In this document: positions 1-7,932 of the stretch, one piece after another
Layout of the letters: every line of letters starts with the position of its first letter
Numbering within the stretch: position 1 is the stretch's first letter
Assembly (NCBI GenBank): GCA_014238065.1
Contig: JABABU010000024.1
Location: 1-64,000, forward strand
DNA: 64,000 nt
From: Actinomycetota bacterium
GTDB lineage: Bacteria > Actinomycetota > Acidimicrobiia > Acidimicrobiales > Poriferisodalaceae
Reading direction: 5' to 3'
Made by a program: the position numbers and the translations under genes
The notes under the pieces: model-generated
The model's input: only the letters and a program-made list of their open reading frames with translations
The model's database searches: none
Told to the model about the DNA's origin: nothing

Positions 1-127
1 ATCAGTCGGAGCAGGATTCATATACCCCATCTGCGGCGACATGCGCACCATGCCAGGCCTCGGCAAAGCACCAGCCGCCATGCACATCGACATGGACGCC
101 GACGGCAACATCAACGGACTCAGCTGA
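1..127 (+). CDS. fhs: Formate-tetrahydrofolate ligase, C-terminal fragment (partial at window edge)
   Basis: This is the last 41 codons of a gene that begins before the window; the stop TGA is at 125-127. The readable peptide contains [20 protein letters not shown] followed by an acidic IDMDADG stretch and a GLS ending. This is the conserved C-terminus of formate-tetrahydrofolate ligases (GD/GT-M-TMPGLP-x-P-A then IDxDxxGxIxGLF). The enzyme makes 10-formyl-THF from formate, ATP and THF in the cytoplasm. The folD-like gene starts 8 bases downstream, so the two are very probably one transcript for interconverting one-carbon folates. Confidence 0.85.
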   Translation, partial: SVGAGFIYPICGDMRTMPGLGKAPAAMHIDMDADGNINGLS

Positions 128-135
128 GACCCCCG

Positions 136-1029
136 ATGAGCATCGGGCAAGCAATCGATGGCCGTCCGATGGCCAAGGGGCTACTTGAACAGCTACGTCG
201 CGACATCGAAGAACTGAGTTCAGCGGGTCGTCATCCTGGCTTGGCTGTGTTGCTCGTCGGGGATGACTACGCGGCGCGAGCCTATGAACGTCGGCTCCGG
301 TCGATCGCAGAGGAATTGGGCTGTCACTACGTACACGAGCGCCTTGACGGGACTGCTGCGGAGGCCGATGCTCTGGCTGCAGTAGGCAAGCTCAACGCCG
401 ATCCACGCATTTCCGGTGTACTCGTTTTGAGACCTCTTCCCGATCACATCTCGGAGGAGGCGCTGTATCGAATACTCGATCCGCGAAAGGACATCGAATC
501 AGTCCACCCTCTCAACGCCGGACTGCTCGCGCTCGGCGAGCCGAGGTTCATCCCGTCTACTCCCGCCGCCGCATTCCACATGCTCGACCAATACCTGGTC
601 TCCGTAGGTCGAGATCCTGTCGAGTTCTACGACGGAGCCACCATCGTTCTGGTAGGGCGCTCGAACAACGTCGGCAAGCCAGGCGTCTGGCTCGGACTGG
701 AACGGAATGCGACTGTCATCTCCTGTAATCACCACACCTACGATGCGGGCAAGCTGCGCGATTTCACGCACCAGGCCGATGTTCTGATCGTGGCGGCGGG
801 AGTTCCTGGCCTGATCACTTCGGCGGACGTCAAGCCGGGCGTGATCGTGATCGACATCGGCATCAACCCGGTGAAGGACGAGACGTCGGGCAAGACGCGA
901 CTCGTCGGCGATGTCGACTATCCGTCTGTGATCGAGGTTGCCGCTGCAGTTTCGCCTGTCCCTGGCGGCGTCGGACCCATCACCGATGTGTGGCTGCTAC
1001 GAAACACGGTGCTCGCCGCCGAACAGTAA
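136..1029 (+). CDS. folD: FolD-like methylenetetrahydrofolate dehydrogenase with altered cyclohydrolase residues
   Basis: A 297-aa protein, the usual FolD length (about 285-300). The C-terminal Rossmann half is well conserved: GRSNNVGKP around residues 174-182, DIGINPVKD, and SPVPGGVGPITDVWLL near the end. The catalytic half is unusual. Lining it up on Y50 (the Tyr of the YxxxK motif), the essential Lys (human K56) is Leu54, the Gln of VQLPLP (human Q100) is Leu98, and the folate-binding Asp of KDVDG (human D125) is Glu121. In characterised enzymes the Lys and Gln are needed for methenyl-THF hydrolysis, so a dehydrogenase-only or changed activity is plausible. It follows fhs by 8 bases, which supports a folate role. 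An FchA-type cyclohydrolase elsewhere could complete the path. The family assignment is sure; the exact reaction is not. Confidence 0.88.
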   Translation: MSIGQAIDGRPMAKGLLEQLRRDIEELSSAGRHPGLAVLLVGDDYAARAYERRLRSIAEELGCHYVHERLDGTAAEADALAAVGKLNADPRISGVLVLRPLPDHISEEALYRILDPRKDIESVHPLNAGLLALGEPRFIPSTPAAAFHMLDQYLVSVGRDPVEFYDGATIVLVGRSNNVGKPGVWLGLERNATVISCNHHTYDAGKLRDFTHQADVLIVAAGVPGLITSADVKPGVIVIDIGINPVKDETSGKTRLVGDVDYPSVIEVAAAVSPVPGGVGPITDVWLLRNTVLAAEQ

Positions 1030-1053
1030 ACCGAGGAGGGGTACGGTGCCGTC

Positions 1054-2361
1054 ATGAGGCGATGCTCGACGTGCGGCACCCCAATCGGCGACACAGATGG
1101 AGCGTGCGATCGGTGCACCTTCAGCGCTGATGCCATCGAGATCGAACCGCAGTTGCTGCTGTCGGAAAGCACTGACGCGTTGGAGTCGTTGCAAGTTGGA
1201 ACTTGGACCCGAAATCCGATTGATTCGAAGGTCGTGACGGCGCTGATTGTCGGAGTAGCCCTCTTTGCGGCGGGAGCGCTGTTCAGTGGCTTTGGCTCTG
1301 AGAAATCACCAGCCGGAGAGACTCCGGAAACCGCAGTCTTGGCCGAGGCCGGCGATGTGGTGGAGACAGTTCCTGCCGACAACGTTGATGAGGTTGCCCC
1401 TCCTGGTAATCGTCCCGGCTCGCTGTTACCCGCCCCTGAGTGGGACGGCGACGAGTTGCTCCTTGCCTTCAGCGGTCCGAACGAGATATTGGTGTTCGAT
1501 CTCGTATCGGCGAGTAGGACCGTGTGGCTGCCACCTGACCCGCTGATCGAGGAGACCCCATTGGCCGTTGGCAACTCGATTGTCGTCGTGACTGAGTCGG
1601 GTGCCTATTCCCGCGCCGTCGAGATAGGTTCGTCGTGGAAGTCGCTCGGCGGAGCCGACAGGGTTCGTCCTTCGACGAAGACCGATCGGCTCTGGCTCCG
1701 TACGCCGGTCGTGAAGGTCACCGGTCTCGAGGCCGACTTCCTGTGGACCGAGGTCGATCTCGATGGCATCGAGCACCGATGGATGAACAGGACCGCTGCT
1801 CTCGACTTTCCGACGCCGGAGATCGTGTGGGGATTCGAAGGCGGGATCTTCCGATTCGACGACGCCGCGATTCCTCAGTGGAGATTGATGTCGGATTTCG
1901 CGCGGCCCGTCGCTGTCGGGAAGAACCAGGTCATCAGCCGCGAATGCACAACCAGTCTCGACTGCTCGCGGGTCTGGTACGACACGACCGACGGGTCCTC
2001 GAAGGGGCAGCTCCACGCAGATCTGGCCCTGAACGTCGAGGTTCATCACGGCGCCCTGTTGTCAGACGACGGTCGTTTCGTCGTAACCGAGAATCTGGGA
2101 GGAGGAGCTGAGATCTATTCGATCGCGACAAAGGACAGGCTGATGAATCGATGTGTCTGGGGCCATCCGATCCGATGGTCTGCAGAGTCCGATCTCGTGG
2201 CCTGTGGTTCCTTCGACGGGGTCGAGGTGTACGACGCGAACCTCGGTATCAGCCTCGGACTTGCTCTCGGGGTCGGCGAATTCTCGCCGCTCTTTGCCTT
2301 CGTCGGGGTCGATGTCGAATCGGACTTGGTCAAAGGCCGTGTGAGTTTGAGTCAGCAGTGA
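1054..2361 (+). CDS. Zinc-ribbon, single-pass membrane protein with beta-propeller-like extracellular part
   Basis: A 435-aa protein starting at ATG behind the strong ribosome site GAGGAGGGG. Residues 4-21 hold two CxxC pairs (C4, C7, C18, C21), a small zinc ribbon. One hydrophobic helix follows at about residues 56-77 (VTALIVGVALFAAGALF), then a Ser/Glu-rich linker, then about 330 residues of short beta-strand-like segments with W and DG turns that resemble a WD40/YVTN-like propeller. The topology suggests a cytoplasmic ribbon and an outer propeller. No catalytic motif is visible. It sits 24 bases after folD but shares no obvious function with it. I do not recognise a named family. Confidence 0.75.
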   Translation: MRRCSTCGTPIGDTDGACDRCTFSADAIEIEPQLLLSESTDALESLQVGTWTRNPIDSKVVTALIVGVALFAAGALFSGFGSEKSPAGETPETAVLAEAGDVVETVPADNVDEVAPPGNRPGSLLPAPEWDGDELLLAFSGPNEILVFDLVSASRTVWLPPDPLIEETPLAVGNSIVVVTESGAYSRAVEIGSSWKSLGGADRVRPSTKTDRLWLRTPVVKVTGLEADFLWTEVDLDGIEHRWMNRTAALDFPTPEIVWGFEGGIFRFDDAAIPQWRLMSDFARPVAVGKNQVISRECTTSLDCSRVWYDTTDGSSKGQLHADLALNVEVHHGALLSDDGRFVVTENLGGGAEIYSIATKDRLMNRCVWGHPIRWSAESDLVACGSFDGVEVYDANLGISLGLALGVGEFSPLFAFVGVDVESDLVKGRVSLSQQ

Positions 2362-2369
2362 TCGGCCGG

Positions 2370-4439
2370 TCAGTCCAGGCCGAGTTGCGTTTTGCGATCA
2401 GAGGCCCAGCTGGTGATCAGCCGGTCTGGGATGAGTCCGAGACAGGCGACGCAGAGCCCGATCACGATGCCGGCACCCATGTCCGAGTTGGTGATTGAGA
2501 GAAACAGTGGCCGACCGAGTCCATTGATGCCCCCGATGAAGGCGGCGATCATCACCATGAACAACGTGTAGAGGATCGTCTGGTTCAACCCCAGCAGAAT
2601 CTCGGGAAGCGCCAGCGGCATCTTGACCTTCCACAACACCTGACGTTCGGTGCAACCGCTCGTTTTCGCGGCCTCGATTTTGTCCTCCGGGACTCCCCTG
2701 AGACCCAACATGGTGTAGCGAACTGCAGGCACGGTCGGGTAGATGACCATCGCGGTGAGCGCGGCAACCGGACCGATTCGGAAGAGCATGATCACCGGAA
2801 GCAGGTAGATGAATGACGGCATGGTCTGGAATGTGTCGAGCACGACCTGGGTGAGTTTGACTCTTCGTTCGGAACCGGAAGCCCAGATGCCGATGAGAAC
2901 GCCGGAAGTCATGCAGATGACCACAGCCGCAAAAACCAGGTATGTCGTTTCCATGGCCTCGAACCACCAGCCGGAAAATGCCAGCACGGCGACGAGCGCT
3001 GAAGCTGATGCGGCGAGCTTCGGGCCTTTCACCGCCCAGCCGATTCCTCCGATGAGGACGAGCCCTGCGATCCAGGGAACGGCGACGAAGGCATCGTGCA
3101 TGGGTAGCAGAATCTGAACGAGAACGAAGTCTCGGAATGCGTCGACAGCGTCCTGAGTCTTGACCCAGTCGATCACTGAGTCAGTGATGCCGGAGAACGA
3201 CACCGTCCAATCGTCGAGTTTCTGAATCGTTCCGTCAGCGTTCGTGATGGTGCGGCCCGCCTCATCCAGAATCGGCCGAGCATCTGGATAGATTTTCGAG
3301 CTATCCGTGACGAACCCAGCGATGATCGAGAAAACGACGACGCCGGCGGCTGCGTACACGTACTTGAAACGTTCGCCCGTAGACACCTCTTCTCTGTGTT
3401 CCGGCTCGCGGTCCGACCAGGCTTGGCTGAGGCGATCGAGGAGAATTGCAAGCACTACGACGGCGATGCCGATCTCGAGACCTTCGCCGATCTTGAGGCT
3501 GTTGAGAGCTCCGCGGAGTTCTTGACCGAGACCGTTCGTTCCGATGAACGAGGCAATGACGACCATGCCGAGGCAGCCCATGATCACCTGGTTGACGCCG
3601 ACCATGAGTGCTCGCCTGGCGGCGGGAAGCTCAACTTTCCACAGCATCTGGAACGGCGTCGCTCCGGCCATTTCACCGGCCTCGATGATCTCGGGCGCGA
3701 TGCCGCGGATCCCGAGAATCGTGAGCCTTGCCATTGGGGGGAAAGCGAAGATGATGGTCGCGATGACGCCGGCCTTGTGGCTGAGGCCAACGAAGACAGC
3801 CACTGGAAGCAGGTACGAGAAGTGCGGAAATGCTTGAAGGATGTTGAGGTACGGCACGAGGATTTTCTCGAACCACCGTTGCTTCGCTGCCAAGAGACCG
3901 AGTCCGAAGCCGAGTAGTCCTGCGGCCGGCACGGCAACGAGGACTGCCCCTAGCGTCAGCATGGCGTTGTCCCACATGCCGAAGACCGCCAGGTAGAACA
4001 CGCACCCGCCAGCCATCGCGGCCAGGCGCCACCCCTTCAGGTACCACCCGAGAATTGCAGTGAGGCCGACGAAAGCGACCCATGGGACTGCGGGAATTCC
4101 GAATGAACCGTCCCCGGTGCGGAGGATGCCGTCGAAGAAGTCGAGCGGCCAGTCGAGCCATCCGGCAATACGTCTGGAGAGCTGACGGAAGTTGAAGAGC
4201 CCGAGGAACTGATCTTCCTTGAGGTGGTCAGTGAACTGGTTGATCTTCTCTGAGATGTTGGGTACTACGCTGTCCGGGAGTAGTTTCGCCCAGTCGGGAA
4301 ACGCATCGCCGATAACTCGTTTCAGTATCTGCAGTGCGACAAAGGGTCCCACGGCGATCGCAATGAGTCCGCGGGTCGATCGCCAGAACGGCACTTCGAT
4401 CTCGAGCGACTCAGGCTGGGCCTTCGCCGCAGCTGTCAC
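2370..4439 (-). CDS. proW: Glycine betaine/proline betaine ABC transporter permease, fused tandem permease
   Basis: A 689-aa polytopic membrane protein with two complete binding-protein-dependent permease domains in one chain. The first EAA-type coupling loop reads GEMAGATPFQMLWKVELP and the second AAKTSGCTERQVLWKVKMP. Each is followed by a hydrophobic GVNQ/GLNQ segment typical of ProW/OpuAB. Single ProW subunits are about 300-350 aa and work as dimers, so this is an in-frame duplication that supplies both halves of the channel. It imports quaternary-ammonium or related osmolytes through the cytoplasmic membrane. Its start overlaps the end of the ATPase gene by 4 bases, so the two are translationally coupled. 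Substrate within the betaine/choline/DMSP class cannot be fixed from sequence. Confidence 0.92.
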   Translation of the reverse strand: MTAAAKAQPESLEIEVPFWRSTRGLIAIAVGPFVALQILKRVIGDAFPDWAKLLPDSVVPNISEKINQFTDHLKEDQFLGLFNFRQLSRRIAGWLDWPLDFFDGILRTGDGSFGIPAVPWVAFVGLTAILGWYLKGWRLAAMAGGCVFYLAVFGMWDNAMLTLGAVLVAVPAAGLLGFGLGLLAAKQRWFEKILVPYLNILQAFPHFSYLLPVAVFVGLSHKAGVIATIIFAFPPMARLTILGIRGIAPEIIEAGEMAGATPFQMLWKVELPAARRALMVGVNQVIMGCLGMVVIASFIGTNGLGQELRGALNSLKIGEGLEIGIAVVVLAILLDRLSQAWSDREPEHREEVSTGERFKYVYAAAGVVVFSIIAGFVTDSSKIYPDARPILDEAGRTITNADGTIQKLDDWTVSFSGITDSVIDWVKTQDAVDAFRDFVLVQILLPMHDAFVAVPWIAGLVLIGGIGWAVKGPKLAASASALVAVLAFSGWWFEAMETTYLVFAAVVICMTSGVLIGIWASGSERRVKLTQVVLDTFQTMPSFIYLLPVIMLFRIGPVAALTAMVIYPTVPAVRYTMLGLRGVPEDKIEAAKTSGCTERQVLWKVKMPLALPEILLGLNQTILYTLFMVMIAAFIGGINGLGRPLFLSITNSDMGAGIVIGLCVACLGLIPDRLITSWASDRKTQLGLD

Positions 4440-5455
4440 TGCGAGTCCTTGAACAGTGCGTTGATGATGTCGTCCCTCGTGAGCGACCCGACGGTTTCAC
4501 CGGTTCCGTCCACAACGGCAACGGGACCACCGTCGCTGAGAACCTGAGCCGCGACATCTGACAGCTTCGAGTCTGGCGTGACGTGTGAGAGGCCGACACC
4601 GGATGTCGGAGCACCCATCACCGATGCGACGCTCAGCAGTTTCTCTCGCGAGACGTCTCGGGTGAACTTCTCGACGTATTCGGTTGCCGGGTTGGTGATG
4701 AGTTCCTCGGCGGTACCAATTTGAACGATCTGGCCTTCATACATGATGGCGATTCGGTCGGCGAGACGAATCGCCTCGTCGAAATCATGAGTGATGAACA
4801 CGATGGTCTTCTTGAGTTGCGCCTGAAGACGGATGAACTCGTCCTGCATTTCGCGACGGATCAGGGGATCGAGGGCCGAGAACGGCTCGTCGAGGAACCA
4901 CACGTCGGGCTCGACAGCAAGCGACCGGCCGATGCCGACTCGCTGTTGCTGACCGCCGGACAACTCTCGGGGGTAATAGTGGTCCCGGCCAGAGAGGCCC
5001 ACAAGGTCAAGGATCTCTCGCGCTTTCGCTGTTCGGTCCGGCCTCGCTACGCCCTGAACCTCAAGTGGGAAGGCGACGTTCTCGAGAACGGTCCGATGCG
5101 GAAACAAGGCAAAGTGCTGAAACACCATGCCCATCTTGTGTCGCCGGATCTCGATCATTTCCTTGTCCGAGGCCGAGAGCAGGTCCTTGCCATCGAATGT
5201 GATCATTCCTGCTGTCGGTTGGATCAGCCTCGAGAGACAGCGGACGAGCGTCGACTTGCCCGATCCGCTGAGGCCCATCAGAACCAGGATCTCCCCCTCG
5301 TGGACGTCGACAGTGGCTGAGTGAACCGCGGGAATATACCCCTCGGCTTTGATCGCTTCAGGCGTCGGGTCGCCGTTGTGGCGATCGAGAAAACTTTGCG
5401 GATCTGGACCGAACAGTTTCCACACGTTCGAACACGTGATGATGGCTTCGGACAC
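4436..5455 (-). CDS. proV: Glycine betaine/L-proline ABC transporter ATP-binding protein
   Basis: A 339-aa ABC ATPase. Walker A is GLSGSGKST, the signature is LSGGQQQRVG, Walker B is VWFLDEPFSALD, and the H-loop is in FITHDFDEA. The N-terminal residues before Walker A (VWKLFGPDP and the PEAIKAEG insertion) are characteristic of the ProV/OpuAA branch. After about residue 270 there is only about one CBS-like unit (GSLTRDDIINALF), so the osmosensing tandem CBS module appears shortened. The start is GTG at 5453-5455 behind AGGGGGAAAA. It lies downstream of the binding-protein gene and overlaps the permease gene by 4 bases. It energises import through the fused permease. Confidence 0.93.
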   Translation of the reverse strand: MSEAIITCSNVWKLFGPDPQSFLDRHNGDPTPEAIKAEGYIPAVHSATVDVHEGEILVLMGLSGSGKSTLVRCLSRLIQPTAGMITFDGKDLLSASDKEMIEIRRHKMGMVFQHFALFPHRTVLENVAFPLEVQGVARPDRTAKAREILDLVGLSGRDHYYPRELSGGQQQRVGIGRSLAVEPDVWFLDEPFSALDPLIRREMQDEFIRLQAQLKKTIVFITHDFDEAIRLADRIAIMYEGQIVQIGTAEELITNPATEYVEKFTRDVSREKLLSVASVMGAPTSGVGLSHVTPDSKLSDVAAQVLSDGGPVAVVDGTGETVGSLTRDDIINALFKDSQ

Positions 5456-5497
5456 TTTTCCCCCTGGTCGCGTTCATTCGTGGTGAATCGTAAACCG

Positions 5498-5540
5498 GAA
5501 AGACCGGCTGTGCGGAAGATGTCCCCACAGCCGGTCTTTC
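5498..5540 (-). terminator. Strong hairpin between binding-protein and ATPase genes
   Basis: Positions 5498-5512 (GAAAGACCGGCTGTG) and 5526-5540 (CACAGCCGGTCTTTC) form a perfect 15-bp inverted repeat with a 13-base loop. It lies between the stop of the binding-protein gene (5599) and the start of the ATPase gene (5455). Read on the - strand it is followed by CCGGTTTACG rather than a long U run, so it is probably a partial terminator or an mRNA-stabilising hairpin. Such an element would leave more binding-protein than transporter mRNA, a common arrangement in ABC importers. Confidence 0.65.
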
Positions 5541-5598
5541 GAATTCTCAGCGCAGTGTCAGATGACGTCGCGCATGTGAATGTATTTCCTGGCCGTCA

Positions 5599-6579
5599 TC
5601 AACCGGCAGTAGCAACCCAAGCGTCCACACGATCGGAGTTGTCGGCAAGCCACTTGGCAGCGTTGTCAGCAACCGACATGCCGTCGATATCGCCCTGGGC
5701 GGCCATCGTGGCGAGGTCAAGGTTGGTGAAGTTGATGCTCGTGAGCACCTTGTAGGCGTTCGGCCACTTGGCTTCGAAACCCTCCCAGGTGCCGATCTTC
5801 AGATAGGCACCCTTCGGGTTTCCGCAGTCGTAGGTGGAGTCTGGGTTGGTTCCCCATGCGGGATCGTCGAAGCAACCGTCTTCGTAGTCTGGGAACTCGA
5901 CGAAGGCGCCGTCGTACACCGCATCGATGAAGTTCGGTGTCCAGTTGAAGTTCATGATGGGTTCTTCGCTGGCATATGCCGCTGCCAGTTCAGCCCAGAT
6001 TGCGTCGGCTGAACCCGCGTTGACAACCGTGACTGGCAGGTTGAGAGCTGCAATGCGTTCTGGATCCTTCTTCTGCCACTCGACAGGGCCACCCAGGTAG
6101 CGGGCGTTGCCGTCTGTGTCAGGGGTCGCCAGTGCGCTGTAGCAAGCCTCCTCGAGGAGAGCTTCCCAGTTTGGAAGGCCGGGGCAAGTGTCGACCAAGT
6201 AGGCCGGGTACCACCACTCTTCACGAGTCTTGGTGTCGTGGGTTGCTGCATCGACGACGCAGCCCTTGGCGACGTTCTCCTCGAACGGAACACCGAACGA
6301 CGACTCCCAGACCTCATGGACCAGGCTCACGTCACCGAGACACATGGCTTCATAGACCGGGGCTCCCGAGTCAGATGTGATGTATTCCACATTGGCGCCG
6401 GACATTTGCAGGATCTGGCCGACAATTTCTGCGCCAACGATCTGACTCGTCCAGTTGTGGATCGGAATCACGATCGGGTCGGCCGAGTCGGCGGCTGAGT
6501 CAGATGTCGAGTCACTGCTGTCGCCACACGCTACGGCGAGCATGGCCACAGCGCACAACATGAGAAAGAGTTTCTTCAC
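5599..6579 (-). CDS. proX: Glycine betaine-type substrate-binding lipoprotein
   Basis: A 326-aa extracytoplasmic binding protein of the OpuAC/ProX family. It begins with a lysine-hydrophobic signal (MKKLFLMLCAVAML) and a lipobox-like AVAC, so Cys18 is the likely lipidated residue, followed by a Ser/Asp-rich tether. The mature part has family features such as IPIHNWTSQIVGAEI near the N-terminus, the VHEVWESS segment, and several Trp residues that could build the aromatic box for a quaternary ammonium group. The start is GTG behind GGGGGAAA. It is the first gene of a three-gene importer and is separated from the ATPase by a strong hairpin. The substrate could be glycine betaine, proline betaine, choline or DMSP. 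Confidence 0.92.
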   Translation of the reverse strand: MKKLFLMLCAVAMLAVACGDSSDSTSDSAADSADPIVIPIHNWTSQIVGAEIVGQILQMSGANVEYITSDSGAPVYEAMCLGDVSLVHEVWESSFGVPFEENVAKGCVVDAATHDTKTREEWWYPAYLVDTCPGLPNWEALLEEACYSALATPDTDGNARYLGGPVEWQKKDPERIAALNLPVTVVNAGSADAIWAELAAAYASEEPIMNFNWTPNFIDAVYDGAFVEFPDYEDGCFDDPAWGTNPDSTYDCGNPKGAYLKIGTWEGFEAKWPNAYKVLTSINFTNLDLATMAAQGDIDGMSVADNAAKWLADNSDRVDAWVATAG

Positions 6580-6694
6580 GATGAATTTCCCCCTAAGGAA
6601 TGGCCGATCAGCCGATACGAGCGACGCGGGACTGCGCCTACCCTTGACATAGGACCAACCGTGAGGTTAGTGAAGTCTGCCGCCTGGTTCAACT

Positions 6695-6711
6695 GTTCTT
6701 GGAGCAAGAAC
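6695..6711. promoter_or_regulatory. Inverted repeat upstream of the betaine importer
   Basis: GTTCTTGGAGCAAGAAC is a perfect 7-3-7 inverted repeat about 115 bases before the start of the binding-protein gene. It lies in the 263-base gap that must hold the importer promoter. No U run follows on either strand, so it is more like an operator than a terminator. The binding regulator is unknown. Confidence 0.35.
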
Positions 6712-6842
6712 GGAGGTCTCCTCTCACGAGGACATAACTGAATCGGCGATGTCAGCTAGATTCGCCTAGTGGAGATCTGAGCCTGATGGGGATCTGAAGA
6801 GTTGGACACTGTTTGCCGAATGCGTCGTTCTTCGACCGCGTG

Positions 6843-7832
6843 CTACAAACCGGCGAAGAAGTCGAGCATGGCCGCGTTGACTTGCTCGGGTCGTTCTTGC
6901 TGAATCCAGTGACCGACACCGGCGAGCAGTTCAACGTGACGGAGGTCCGGTAGCGCCTGCTTCATGGCTGCGATGGCCTCTGGGCTGTTTCCGGCGATGA
7001 GATCGAAAGAGCCGCCCATGTAGAACGAGGGCTGCTTGATGGTCGCTCCGACGAACGGTGAAAGTCCCCCAAACAAGCGGTGGATGTTGCGATACCAGTT
7101 GAAGCCGCCTCGAAAGCCCGTGCGTTCGATCTCACCGACGTAGAAGTCGACGTCAGCTTGAGTCAGCCAGGTTGGCAGCTCTGTTGGGACTCGAAGCCAC
7201 TCGCTCATGGTCTGTTCGATCGGAAAGTGTCCGTCGGTCGGTTCCGCGAGATCGCCGTTTGCGACCGCGTCGCCGGACAGTGTGTAGAGCACACCGAGCA
7301 TCGTGCCGGCGACATCTTGTTCCATGTCTGCCTCGGCGACTCCAGGTTCCTGGAAGAACAGCCGGTAGTACTCGCGCTCCGGCCCGGCTGCGCCGCGCAT
7401 CAGGTCGTTCACGTGCACGCCATCGGGGAGTGCACCGATGGGTGGGTTGTACGGCACGCTGAGGCACCCAACGGCGCGGAATACGTCAGGGCGCATGAGG
7501 GCCGAGTACCAGGCTACGGGAGCGCCCCAGTCGTGACCGACCACTACGGCTTCGGTTTCGCCGAGGGCGGCAACAGCGCCGACAACGTCTCCGACGAGGT
7601 GGTTGATCGTGTACAACTCGATGTCCTGCGGAGCGTCGGTATGGCCATAGCCCCTCATGTTCAGGGCAACGGCCCGGTATCCGGCGGCAGCGACGGCAGG
7701 GATCTGGTGACGCCACGAGTACCACGACTCTGGCCAACCATGCAGAAAGATGACCACTGGCCCGGTTCCCATCTCGACGTAGTGGATGTTGATGCCGTTG
7801 GCCTGAAGGTCGCCATGTGTGAACTCGTCCAT
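6843..7832 (-). CDS. Alpha/beta hydrolase, epoxide hydrolase type
   Basis: A 329-aa soluble hydrolase, taking the start at MDEFTHGDL. The oxyanion motif HGWPES is at residues 31-36 and the nucleophile elbow is GHDWGA with Asp101, the pattern of soluble epoxide hydrolases and haloalkane dehalogenases. The C-terminal catalytic His lies in LAGVGHWIQQERP. The HGWPES form and cap-region Tyr residues favour epoxide hydrolase over dehalogenase. Six further codons upstream are possible but add nothing conserved. It is divergent from the neighbouring dioxygenase gene. A halohydrin dehalogenase candidate 5 kb away would produce epoxides, so a functional link is possible. Confidence 0.88.
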   Translation of the reverse strand: MDEFTHGDLQANGINIHYVEMGTGPVVIFLHGWPESWYSWRHQIPAVAAAGYRAVALNMRGYGHTDAPQDIELYTINHLVGDVVGAVAALGETEAVVVGHDWGAPVAWYSALMRPDVFRAVGCLSVPYNPPIGALPDGVHVNDLMRGAAGPEREYYRLFFQEPGVAEADMEQDVAGTMLGVLYTLSGDAVANGDLAEPTDGHFPIEQTMSEWLRVPTELPTWLTQADVDFYVGEIERTGFRGGFNWYRNIHRLFGGLSPFVGATIKQPSFYMGGSFDLIAGNSPEAIAAMKQALPDLRHVELLAGVGHWIQQERPEQVNAAMLDFFAGL

Positions 7833-7932
7833 GGCCGAATTCTCACACATTCGCTATGAGCGACCCGCGGTCACCTTCGCTCGACGAGCAGTTGTCACGT
7901 ACGGTCGCGACCAGCCGAGGAATGGAGAGGTC

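Noticed and set aside
6843-7832. Haloalkane dehalogenase for the Asp-nucleophile hydrolase
   Set aside because: The HGWPES motif and cap-region Tyr residues fit epoxide hydrolases better; dehalogenases usually have HGNPTS/W-type oxyanion motifs.
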